A stretch of 64,000 nucleotides of DNA from G965205255 sp965205255. Its GTDB lineage: Bacteria > Pseudomonadota > Gammaproteobacteria > Pseudomonadales > Endozoicomonadaceae. The notes under the pieces were generated by a model. The model was not told the DNA's origin. It made no database searches and saw nothing but the letters and a program-made list of their open reading frames with translations. Where the stretch lies: the NCBI GenBank assembly GCA_965205255.1, contig OZ242051.1, positions 2,914,001 through 2,978,000 on the forward strand, read 5' to 3'. Each line of letters starts with the position of its first letter. Within the stretch, counting starts at the first letter, position 1. The position numbers and the translations under genes are program-made. Positions 45,977 to 54,674 of this stretch are shown here, piece by piece.

Positions 45977-47542
45977 TCACTTCAGCTTCACTTGATAGTT
46001 CGGATCTTCCAAAATATTAATTTCTACCATATCTTTGGCGTTGTGAAGTAATTTTTTACAATCTGGGCTAAGGTGTTGAAAATGAAGTGTTTTATTCAAT
46101 TTCAAATAACGTTGTGCCAGTGAATCAATCGCTTCAAGACCAGAATGATCACAAACTTTTGCATAAGCAAAGTCAACGATAACATCTGTTTTGTCTTGTT
46201 CCAGAGTAAACTCTTCTAAAAACTGTGTCGTTGACGTAAAGTACAAAGGACCGCTAACGTGATAAATCGTAGAAGTTGCAGTTTCATTTCTGCGCACCTG
46301 AATATGCCCTGCATGCTTCCAAGCAAAAACGACGGCGGAAATAATTACACCGACAAAAACAGCAAAAGCAAGATCAGTAAATACAGTAACTACTGAAACT
46401 AAAATTAGCACTAAAGCATCACTTTTTGGAATTTTATGTAAAACCCTGAAACTATTCCATTCAAAAGTACCGATAACTACCATAAACATTACACTTACAA
46501 GAGCTGCAACAGGAATTTTTTCGATTAACGAAGAGGCTACAAGAATAAAAAACAAAAGACTAAGGCCGGCCATTATTCCAGATAATCGACTTCGTCCTCC
46601 TGAGGATACATTAATCATACTTTGACCAATCATAGCGCAACCACCCATGCCTCCAAAAACACCACAGATAAGATTGCCCATTCCCTGACCTACACATTCA
46701 CGGTTACTTTTTCCGCGTGTTTCGGTATATTCATCAATCACTCTTAAAGTAAGAAGTGACTCAATAATGCCGACTGCAGCCATAATTATTGAATAAGGAA
46801 AGATGATCTTTAATGTCTCCAAGTTAAGAGGGACAGAAGGCAGATGAAAAGAAGGCAAACTTCCCGCCATATGGACAATATCACCGACTGTTTCAGAGTG
46901 AATATTAAAAGCATAAACAATAATAGTTACAACCATAATAGCAGCCAAAGGTGCCGGTACAGCTTTGGTGATTTTAGGAAGAATATATATTATCAGCATA
47001 CCGATAGCCACTAGCATCAACATAATCCATAATGCTGAGCCTTTTAACCAGGCAATATCTATCACTGATCCTGCAAATATAGTATTTGATAGCCAACCTG
47101 GTTGTCCATGTACACCAAATTGCTGAAGTTGCGCAATAAAAATTACAATCGCTAAACCGTTTACGAAACCCATAATCACAGACTGTGGCATCATGCGTAT
47201 AAACTTACCCAGTTTTAAAACACCAACAACAACCTGGATGAGACCCATTAATATAACAGCCGCAAATAAATACTGAATACCATGCTGTGCCACCAGTGTA
47301 ATCATGACTGCAGCAGTTGATCCGGTTGCGCCAGAAATTATACCAGGTCTTCCTCCTAAAATGGCTGAAGCCAGACACATAATAAAGGCTGCATACAGAC
47401 CCACCATAGGAGATACGCCTGCTACCAAGGCAAAGGCGACAGCTTCAGGCACTAACGCAAGTGCTACAGTCAGTCCTGAAAGAATATCGTTTTTACATCC
47501 TGATACAGTAAGGCGTTTATAACCAAGGTATGATGCAATCAT
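45977..47542 (-). CDS. SulP-family anion transporter
   Basis: A 521-residue inner-membrane transporter with a SulP/SLC26 membrane domain (about residues 1-400) and a C-terminal STAS domain (about 405-515). Visible motifs are SGLTVALALVPEAVAFALVA near 21-40, GRPGIISGATGSTAAVMITL near 64-83 and SGGRSRLSGIMAGLSL near 309. STAS core VDFAYAKVCDHSGLEAIDSL lies near 447. These proteins move sulfate, bicarbonate, dicarboxylates or related anions; the substrate is not determined by sequence. Confidence 0.9.
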   Translation of the reverse strand: MIASYLGYKRLTVSGCKNDILSGLTVALALVPEAVAFALVAGVSPMVGLYAAFIMCLASAILGGRPGIISGATGSTAAVMITLVAQHGIQYLFAAVILMGLIQVVVGVLKLGKFIRMMPQSVIMGFVNGLAIVIFIAQLQQFGVHGQPGWLSNTIFAGSVIDIAWLKGSALWIMLMLVAIGMLIIYILPKITKAVPAPLAAIMVVTIIVYAFNIHSETVGDIVHMAGSLPSFHLPSVPLNLETLKIIFPYSIIMAAVGIIESLLTLRVIDEYTETRGKSNRECVGQGMGNLICGVFGGMGGCAMIGQSMINVSSGGRSRLSGIMAGLSLLFFILVASSLIEKIPVAALVSVMFMVVIGTFEWNSFRVLHKIPKSDALVLILVSVVTVFTDLAFAVFVGVIISAVVFAWKHAGHIQVRRNETATSTIYHVSGPLYFTSTTQFLEEFTLEQDKTDVIVDFAYAKVCDHSGLEAIDSLAQRYLKLNKTLHFQHLSPDCKKLLHNAKDMVEINILEDPNYQVKLK

Positions 47543-48005
47543 AAGTAATCCTGATAATATGCTTTATAAATGAGTAGGCACATAATAGATGATGATTTCT
47601 TTACAGTAACATGGACAACGTTACTTTATACTAAAATAAATTTAAAAAAAAATACTGCTGATTACAGCTTGTAAATACGCTACCGATGACAGTGAAAATT
47701 ACAAATAACAGCACAAGCTATACAGATTGGTATCATTGTGAAATTAAAGATTTGTAAATACTTTCAGTTTTTGTACACTACTATTTTTTTAGATAACTTT
47801 TTAGACAATAATCCAAAATTTTTTTATCAAATACTCAGTATCCAAGGCTGATTGACGCACTATCTACATTATGCTCTATTTAATCTAATGCACTCAATGA
47901 GCAAACCTATTAAGCTGTGGCCATTTAGTAGTATTATTCAGATGACTTTATAAAGTCAGTATTACCTACAACCATGATCTAGATTGCAGGCCATCTGTCA
48001 ATGAT
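47543..48005. other. gap between sulP and lysS, no gene recognised
   Basis: AT-rich stretch separating two minus-strand genes; it presumably contains the sulP promoter and the lysS terminator. I see no repeat-family copy. Confidence 0.5.
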
Positions 48006-49526
48006 TTATTCAGGACGCATATGCGGAAAAAGCAATACGTCTCTAATGGAGGGAGAGTTTGTCAGGAGCATTACCAAACGATCAATACCTACACCATTAC
48101 CTGCTGTAGGTGGTAGCCCATACTCCATCGCACGAATATAATCTGCATCGTAATACATAGCTTCATCATCACCGCTAGATTTGGCATCTGCCTGTGCTTT
48201 AAAGCGCTCAGCCTGTTCTATCGGGTCGTTTAGCTCAGAGTACGCATTTGCAATTTCACGAGCAGCAATATATAACTCCCAACGTTCAGTTACTTCAGGG
48301 TTATCATCACTGGCTCTGGCAAGAGGTGATGTTTCAGTAGGGTGTTCGATAATAAATGTGGGTTGAATTAATTGACTTTCAGCAGTTGCTTCAAAGATTT
48401 CCATTTGAAGTTTACCTAATCCCCAAGCACTGTTTACAGTAATATCGAGTTTTCGGCAGGTTGCACTTGCAGCTTCTTTAGTTTCAAGGTCAGATTTCTG
48501 GAGGTTGGTATATTTTACTGTCGCTTCTATTGGCGTTAAGCGATCGAAAGATTTACCAAAATCCAACATATGATCGCCATATTCAATAAGAGTTGAACCT
48601 GAAACTTCTACAGCTAAATTGCGCAACATTTCTTCTGTAATGTTCATCTGATCTATATAGTCTGCATAAGCCCAGTAAAATTCCAGCATAGTAAACTCAG
48701 GATTATGACGGGTGGAAAGTCCTTCATTACGAAAGTTTCGGTTGATTTCATACACCCGCTCAAGACCACCAATGGTCAAACGTTTAAGGTAAAGTTCAGG
48801 TGCTATTCGTAAAAACATATCCATGCCTAGTGCTTTGTGGTGAGTTTCAAAGGGCAAGGCATTGGTTCCCCCTGGAATACTGTGCAACATCGGAGTTTCT
48901 ACTTCCATAAACTGACGATCTTCCAAAAAACGTCGAATAAAACTGATAACTTTCGCTCGAGTTTCAAATACATGACGTGCTTCCGGATTTACTATTAGAT
49001 CAAGATAACGTTGACGGTAACGCTGTTCAGTATCCTGTAAACCTTTATGTTTCTCAGGTAAAGGGCGTAAACATTTGGTTAATAACTGAACATCAGACAG
49101 ATCTACATACAAATCCCCTTTACCCGAACGCTGCAATATTCCTCTGGCACCGATAATATCACCTAAATCCCAAGTTTTAATTTCAGCTAGAGTATTTTTA
49201 TTCAAAACCTTACGATTAACGTAAACCTGAATGCGACCAGACATATCCTGAATTTCAATAAATGCACCCCTGTTTAACATAATACGTCCGGCAACTGAGA
49301 TTTTTTTATTCATTGCCTGAAGCGACTCTTTTGTGGCTTCTTTAAATGCCTCCTGCAATTGTCCGGCTAATGAGTCTCTTTTAAATTTGTTAGGAAAGGC
49401 CACTCGCTTTGCTCTGATCTCAGCAAGTTTTTCCTTGCGCTGGGCAACCAGCTTGTTTTCTTCAGCACAACTTGTCCCATGACCGTTTTCTGCCGGAGTA
49501 TTTGTAGTCACTACCTTGCACTTCAT
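48006..49526 (-). CDS. lysS: lysyl-tRNA synthetase, class II
   Basis: A 506-residue class II synthetase that charges tRNA-Lys. An N-terminal OB-fold anticodon domain (about 60-150; VAGRIMLNRGAFIEIQDMSG) precedes the catalytic core. Motif 2 is FRNEGLSTRHNPEFTMLEFY near 261-280 and motif 3 is GNGVGIDRLVMLLTN near 480. Length and motifs agree with E. coli LysS. prfB, often upstream, is not present here. Confidence 0.95.
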   Translation of the reverse strand: MKCKVVTTNTPAENGHGTSCAEENKLVAQRKEKLAEIRAKRVAFPNKFKRDSLAGQLQEAFKEATKESLQAMNKKISVAGRIMLNRGAFIEIQDMSGRIQVYVNRKVLNKNTLAEIKTWDLGDIIGARGILQRSGKGDLYVDLSDVQLLTKCLRPLPEKHKGLQDTEQRYRQRYLDLIVNPEARHVFETRAKVISFIRRFLEDRQFMEVETPMLHSIPGGTNALPFETHHKALGMDMFLRIAPELYLKRLTIGGLERVYEINRNFRNEGLSTRHNPEFTMLEFYWAYADYIDQMNITEEMLRNLAVEVSGSTLIEYGDHMLDFGKSFDRLTPIEATVKYTNLQKSDLETKEAASATCRKLDITVNSAWGLGKLQMEIFEATAESQLIQPTFIIEHPTETSPLARASDDNPEVTERWELYIAAREIANAYSELNDPIEQAERFKAQADAKSSGDDEAMYYDADYIRAMEYGLPPTAGNGVGIDRLVMLLTNSPSIRDVLLFPHMRPE

Positions 49527-49630
49527 ATATTAATCACCGTTATCCTGCCACAATAAGGCATAATCTACGGAAAGTAATATATCATGATATTTTAACTTTC
49601 TCAGCTTAAGTTATAATTTTTTTTCTTAAC

Positions 49631-49664
49631 AGAAACTGGTATAAGACTACTTATACCAGTTTCT
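49631..49664. repeat. perfect 15-bp palindrome at the edge of a family A copy
   Basis: AGAAACTGGTATAAG (49631-49645), loop ACTA, CTTATACCAGTTTCT (49650-49664), then GTTTTT. The stem is identical to one terminal end of repeat family A joined head-to-head with the next copy. Confidence 0.9.
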
Positions 49665-49814
49665 GTTTTTAGCTTCTTATTTGCTCTACTTTTCTGATCT
49701 TGTTGTTATGCGTTGCAGTTCCTCGCAATAGCTGACTATTACTGGTCACTTTGACTTTAACAGTAAGCCATAAAAGAATGTTCATAACAGTGATTAGAAG
49801 CAGATTTTAGTAGG
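49648..49814 (+). repeat. dispersed repeat family A, near-complete copy
   Basis: Left TATACCAGTTTCTGTTTTTA, internal GCTCTACTTTTCTGATCTTG, GTTATGCGTTGCAGTTCCTC, GCAATAGCTGACTATTACTG, AAGCCATAAAAGAATGTTCA, right GTGATTAGAAGCAGATTTTA. Same orientation as 18875. Confidence 0.8.
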
Positions 49815-49929
49815 AACTCTATGGCTAATAACCCCGCTTTGTGATTGTGTAAGTTCAGGCAAGTGTGATCGAGTATGGGTTCTGTTGTATTTACCTGTTG
49901 ATATTGCGAGTGAGCGGCAATCTTATCTT

Positions 49930-50157
49930 TCATTCATTGTCGTATAATGAGTATAGGCTCTTCGGCTGTCCCTTGATTGATTCTCTGAAGAAGGTTTCAT
50001 CCAGTTCAACGATGCCTTGTAGCAACTTTCTGGCTTCATCCAGGTGGAGTAAGCGGCATGGACTCAGTTTTTTAAAGCGCCGATAAGCCGACGAAAGGTA
50101 GAAGTATTCATATGTTATTTTCGGAAATTTTAAACATACATAGAAGGTTAATCTTTT
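49930..50157 (-). pseudogene. IS1595-family transposase fragment
   Basis: The minus-strand frame contains KLSPCRLLHLDEARKLLQG, then GIVELDETFFRESIKGQPKS, the Asp/Glu-containing core typical of ISXO2/IS1595 transposases. It is only a fragment: both ends are missing and it abuts a different element at about 50157. Confidence 0.6.
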
Positions 50158-50330
50158 CAACAGGCGAACACAACATAGCTGACCAATACATTTATAAAGA
50201 GCTTAATCTGGTGAAAAAGCCATTTCTTAAGCTAAAAAACTATCGTCGGGTTGGCACCCGATATGAACGGTTCGAGCATAATTATCTTGCTATGCTGCAC
50301 ATCGCAGTTTCAATAATGTGGCTGGCTTGA
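50158..50330 (+). pseudogene. IS5-family transposase C-terminal fragment
   Basis: Plus-strand frame ADQYIYKELNLVKKPFLKLK followed by NYRRVGTRYERFEHNYLAML and HIAVSIMWLA, then TGA. This matches the C-terminal end of IS5-type transposases (E-x6-K/R region then RRVATRY...NFLA). Upstream catalytic parts are absent. It is joined directly to the IS1595 fragment. Confidence 0.65.
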
Positions 50331-50511
50331 TTGTCAACGCCCTCTAGGGATAGATATGTAGAATAAATATCTGCAAGTATCTATGTATTCCATTATAATA
50401 AAACACTTATATATTATTAGTTTAATACATGTTTTTTTCTTAATTACGAAATAGATGGAAAGCAAGTGGTAATATAAGCTTGACCATACGGATATAAAAA
50501 TATCTTTTTTT

Positions 50512-50540
50512 TTGACAAAACATAAAGAAATGTATTGAAT
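50512..50540 (+). promoter_or_regulatory. possible sigma-70 promoter of the porin gene
   Basis: TTGACA at 50512-50517 and TTGAAT at 50535-50540, spaced 17 bases, about 115 bases before the ATG of the porin. The -10 box matches the consensus at four of six positions. Confidence 0.4.
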
Positions 50541-50655
50541 GTAAACATAAAAGCATGCACAATCGGTACTGTTTTTTTTATGTTTTTTCCTGTTATAAAT
50601 GTCGCAAGAAATATCAGTTGAATTTTTAGTATATTGTAGACAAGGTATATAAGTA

Positions 50656-52182
50656 ATGAAATCCTATAAATTGAGTATGTTAGCCACAGTTATCGCTTTA
50701 ACTGTGTCAGGCGTTTCCCAAGCCGATCAAAGCGAGAGCCATGCCCATTTCGATAAAAAAATTGATAATGCTAGCAGCTATAAAGTGAATGTTGCTAAAA
50801 AGCAAGGGAAGTCTCTGTTACCTTCTTTCAAATCAGATTTTTTTGGATTTGCTGGTAATGGTGCCTTAGGCCAGTTATTGAATGACTCACAAGCTAACAT
50901 TAAGTTGCGCACTGTTTACTTTAATCAACGAAATCCAAAGGCGGGCGAGGCTGGAGCTGATAGCAAAATAGCTAATGCATATGATAACAAATGGAGTGGT
51001 TCAGCTCTTGGTGCCCAATTTAATTTTTATTCCGGTTATGCTTGGAACCACTTAGGGTTTGATTGGTCGCTGTTTGCTGTGCAACAAATTAGTCGTAAAC
51101 ACAACAAAGATTATGCAGATGGGGAGTTCTTATCTAAGCGTACGGATGGAAAAATGCGCACGGGACTGGTAACACCTGATGCAATGGCTGACATCAAATT
51201 CAAAGCAGGCGACGATGATCTTAATGTTAATGCTAAAGCTGGTTTAATTGATATAACATCTGAATTCATGGCAACATCTGGTACGCGCGCTGTTCCTTCC
51301 GGCTACCGAGGTATCGCGGTTAACGGAAATGCTTACGGGGTTAACTGGTATGCTAACATGGCCAATGGAATTCGCCTGCGTGGAGTCAATGGCCTTCATG
51401 ACTTTACCAATGCAAATGGAAAGAATATTTCATTCATAGGTGAAGCTGGTGGTAAATACACGCTGGATAACGGCATAGGTTTGAATCTTGTCTATGGTGA
51501 AGGCCGAGATTACATCAAACAATATATGGGTTCGGCCAGTTATACACTTACTCTTTCGCAAGAGTCCTCACTGAAACTACAAGGTGCGGTATATCAAGCG
51601 AAAAAAGGTGGAAGTTTATGGGATACAACTAAGACTCAGTCACCAGAGGCGTTTGGTAGTCGTGCAAATGCCAATACTCTTTCTGCTAACTACCTGTTGG
51701 GTGGGCTGAATGTTGGTATTGCTTACACCAAAACCAAAGCAAAAGGTGGAGCAGGTCACTATCAGTACCTGTTAGCACATAACGATTATGGTAACTGGAA
51801 TGCCAAGACGGACGTAGACGATGACTTCAACTACGATGGAGAAAATGCTTATCAGGCATCTATTAATTATAAATTTGATCAGGCAGGTATTCCTGGTTTG
51901 GAAGCTTCTATAATTTACACAAATGGCTCAGGCATTAATTATAAGAATAACAATCGGATCGAGGTGAGATCTCAACACGAGTATGATTATTTAATCAGTT
52001 ATCAGTTCCAGCAAGACAACTGGTTGAAAAACCTGAAGTTAAGTGGTGTGTTATATGATCTTTACCAAAAAGGTGCTAATCAAACAAGCAATACCAATGG
52101 CGGAGGTAATCAGCAAAAATACGGAAACAGTCATTCAACAGATTTACGTTTGTATGCAGATTATACTGTGGCAGTATTCTGA
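50656..52182 (+). CDS. OprD-family outer-membrane porin
   Basis: A 508-residue exported protein with a signal peptide (MKSYKLSMLATVIALTVSGV, cut after SQA near 23) and a mature part of beta-strands typical of an 18-strand OprD/chitoporin barrel. Landmarks are FKSDFFGFAGNGALGQLLND near 58-77, KLRTVYFNQRNPK near 82, SALGAQFNFYSGYAWNHLGF near 115-134 and a C-terminal strand LRLYADYTVAVF ending in Phe, the signal for the BAM complex. These channels admit basic amino acids, peptides or sugars. A rho-independent terminator follows. The specific substrate is unknown. Confidence 0.88.
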   Translation: MKSYKLSMLATVIALTVSGVSQADQSESHAHFDKKIDNASSYKVNVAKKQGKSLLPSFKSDFFGFAGNGALGQLLNDSQANIKLRTVYFNQRNPKAGEAGADSKIANAYDNKWSGSALGAQFNFYSGYAWNHLGFDWSLFAVQQISRKHNKDYADGEFLSKRTDGKMRTGLVTPDAMADIKFKAGDDDLNVNAKAGLIDITSEFMATSGTRAVPSGYRGIAVNGNAYGVNWYANMANGIRLRGVNGLHDFTNANGKNISFIGEAGGKYTLDNGIGLNLVYGEGRDYIKQYMGSASYTLTLSQESSLKLQGAVYQAKKGGSLWDTTKTQSPEAFGSRANANTLSANYLLGGLNVGIAYTKTKAKGGAGHYQYLLAHNDYGNWNAKTDVDDDFNYDGENAYQASINYKFDQAGIPGLEASIIYTNGSGINYKNNNRIEVRSQHEYDYLISYQFQQDNWLKNLKLSGVLYDLYQKGANQTSNTNGGGNQQKYGNSHSTDLRLYADYTVAVF

Positions 52183-52205
52183 TCGGGGCATTTGATTTCA
52201 ATTTT

Positions 52206-52236
52206 AAAAAAAGCACTTTTTTAAGTGCTTTTTTTA
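52206..52236 (+). terminator. rho-independent terminator after porin gene
   Basis: AAAAAGCACTT (52208-52218), loop TTTT, AAGTGCTTTTT (52223-52233), then TT. Strong, and located 24 bases after the porin stop. Confidence 0.9.
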
Positions 52237-52499
52237 TCTAAACAACTTTGATGGGGTGAATAATGCAAAAAATCTTATACTCCGTTGATAAGTATCTTAA
52301 AATAAGATAACTACTACTGTTGTGTAATATCAAGCACTGCCTCTATACACAAATCAGATGAAGCTGCGGATGTCATAAAAAACATTTGTCGTTTTTTTTA
52401 CTATTGTTGCATTATAACGCTCATACATAATTTTTTACCCACTAAGCGAACGTCACTGTTAAAACGTCACTGTTAAAACGCCACGGTTCTGAAAAAAAC

Positions 52500-52830
52500 T
52501 TGGGGACAGATGATCGCATCAAGGTGATTATTTGGGTCGATGATGGCTAGAGTTCCCATAAGTTTGTACGTGCGCTGTTTATTGATTAGGATACTGTGCG
52601 TCGTTATCTTCATGAATGTCAGCAGCTGCAAAAACTCAGTAATGCGTCAGGTGGTTCTGCGCCGAAAATTAACAGACAATAGAGCAGAGAACTGACTATA
52701 CATTTAAAGCAACACACCTACCTGAATGCTTGTCAGATTACTGCTTATATTGAAGAGATGCATAGGGTTAGCTACAGCGATTCCAGTATAATCACTTAGT
52801 TGCACCAAACGGTCATGGCACCACCAAAGA
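52500..52830 (+). pseudogene. IS630-family transposase N-terminal remnant
   Basis: In one plus frame with four internal stops: DDRIKVIIWVDDG, SSHKFVRALFID, DTVRRYLHECQQLQKLSNAS, SGGSAPKINRQ, SRELTIHLKQHTYLNACQIT and AYIEEMHRVSYSDSS. This is the helix-turn-helix and linker of an IS630 (Tc1/mariner-like) transposase. The DDE part downstream is not recognisable. Between 53058 and 53243 another short coding-like frame (EVFLIKGRIQ to FLNKTIIKFV) may be a scrap of an unrelated gene. The remaining stretch to 53627 shows nothing. Confidence 0.65.
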
Positions 52831-53627
52831 TAATATATTTTAATATTAAAAACTGAACGAGCATGAAAAGTAGAAGCAGGGATGCCATCAGCACATTTGT
52901 TAAGATTATCCTTTTCGAGTTTTTTTTCATCTTTTGGAAACCGATTCAAATGACCGCAGACTGCTAAAACGACGATATTGGTGAAAAGCTGGGATTAAAT
53001 CACCAAGGCAAATAATTTCTGTCTGGTGCATGCTTTAGGCTGAAAAAAATTGCATGACGCAAACAGTGTAGAGAAGTTTTCCTTATTAAGGGTAGAATTC
53101 AACACTTCTCAAGTGAAAGTCTGGTTTTCTATTTTGCTCAGACGTTACCTGAAGAGAAACAGCTTCAATTAAAAGAGAGAATGAAATCAGAGCCGTACCG
53201 TTTTGTTGACTTTTTGAATAAAACAATTATAAAGTTCGTTTAATTTAGCTTGTGGTAAACAACTGTGTGTATAACTAGCTATGCTGTAAACGCTAGGCTT
53301 CACAAGCTGTATCAGACTCAGTTCTCATACAAGTCACCTAATGCCGGCTAAAAGTTGATTATGAAAACTTTTTTGTTCCTGCTGATTCACTTCATGAGTT
53401 TAACTCATATTGTTGATATTATTACTACTACTAATAAAGACCGTTTTTTTATTGATTATTTAATATGTTTATACTTGTTTTTATAAGTATGTATAAGTAA
53501 AAGCAATGTTATTTTAAGAATAAATACTGATTGTTACTAAGGTTGTGGTTGGCTACCATTATAACTAACAAGAATATCTAATTTATAATATTTTGTTAGG
53601 TAATATCCTCCATTTTGCGGTTGGCCT

Positions 53628-54584
53628 GTGGTTGAAGATATGTCAGATAATATACAAGAAGATTCGTTTTCTTTACTATCAAGTCTTGGCTTTGAACATG
53701 ATGTTGAAAATAAAAGTGTTGCTATACCTCCTGTTGATCAAGGATTTTCGAATGGTGATTCTGAAGAGAGATTACACAGAAAAAAAGGTGTTGGTCACCC
53801 TTATCGTATGCGATTAAATATGGCAGGAAATCAAAGTCGGAGCAAGAAAAAAAAATCAGAGATAAAAGATTCAGAAAAAAAACATGAAACGAAACGTATA
53901 CGAGCGGATAAACAGGGTCGTCATCCTTATCGCCGTGGATTCAGTACCGATGGTGTCAAGAGACAAAGTGGAGCTTTATCCTCCTGTGGGCAGGTATTTG
54001 TTTCACATGATGAGGTTGCTCCCGAGTTGGACGATTGCTGCAAGAATAATAATGAAAGTTATCAAGCGAGCAGTAGTGGAAAAATTTCAGGTGATACCAA
54101 AGGAAGAAATGTTCGTAATTCCTTCGCATGCCACCAACGTGTAAGAAGAAAACATCAGGCTACACAAGCGAATCGTAATGATTTACCTTGTTCAAATCGA
54201 AGTGTTTATCCACAACAGTCTGGAAATGCTTGGGAAAAACATGATAATCAGTACCCTATGTTTTTAGATCAAAAGAACCATAAATCTGGAAACTATCGGA
54301 TTGGTGTTAATGAGCGCAATCCTAAAAGGGAAGATTTCAACAGCCCTGAATATAACTACAACGGTTATAGCAACGACCGGCAATCTTATAATAGAAATTA
54401 TATTAATCGAAAAAATTTTGGTGATACAGGTGGAGGTTTTGTTAAAAACCCAGATAGCCAGACGGTAGACAGCAACAGGAGAGTTTCATCACCGTCTGAA
54501 CGTGTCAAGGTTTCCTATCGAAAGCGTTCTCATGCGTCATCTTCAGTTAAATCACCCAAAGACAATACTGAGTCTTTTACCTGA
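53628..54584 (+). CDS. disordered, basic protein with two HPYR repeats, unknown
   Basis: A 318-residue hypothetical protein next to mnmC; the first codon is GTG, and an ATG at 53640 is an alternative start. It is strongly hydrophilic and Lys/Arg/Ser/Asn-rich, with no signal peptide or membrane segment. Two similar motifs, KKGVGHPYRMRLNMAGNQ near 53-70 and KQGRHPYRRGFSTDGVKR near 95-112, suggest a duplicated short segment. The rest is low-complexity (SYNRNYINRKNFGDTGGGF, RVKVSYRKRSHASSSVK). It may be nucleic-acid-binding or a secreted effector, but nothing in the sequence proves either. Confidence 0.55.
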   Translation: MVEDMSDNIQEDSFSLLSSLGFEHDVENKSVAIPPVDQGFSNGDSEERLHRKKGVGHPYRMRLNMAGNQSRSKKKKSEIKDSEKKHETKRIRADKQGRHPYRRGFSTDGVKRQSGALSSCGQVFVSHDEVAPELDDCCKNNNESYQASSSGKISGDTKGRNVRNSFACHQRVRRKHQATQANRNDLPCSNRSVYPQQSGNAWEKHDNQYPMFLDQKNHKSGNYRIGVNERNPKREDFNSPEYNYNGYSNDRQSYNRNYINRKNFGDTGGGFVKNPDSQTVDSNRRVSSPSERVKVSYRKRSHASSSVKSPKDNTESFT

Positions 54585-54674
54585 ATTAATATTGTATAAG
54601 CTTTTTTTGATACTCAATTCGTCTTTACAAATAATTATGGGACTGATTAAAATAGTCAGTCCTTAGGGTTTGCC

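Noticed and set aside
53058..53243. 61-codon coding-like frame ending FLNKTIIKFV
   Set aside because: It has no start or ribosome site and no recognised family; it may be a gene scrap but cannot be called.
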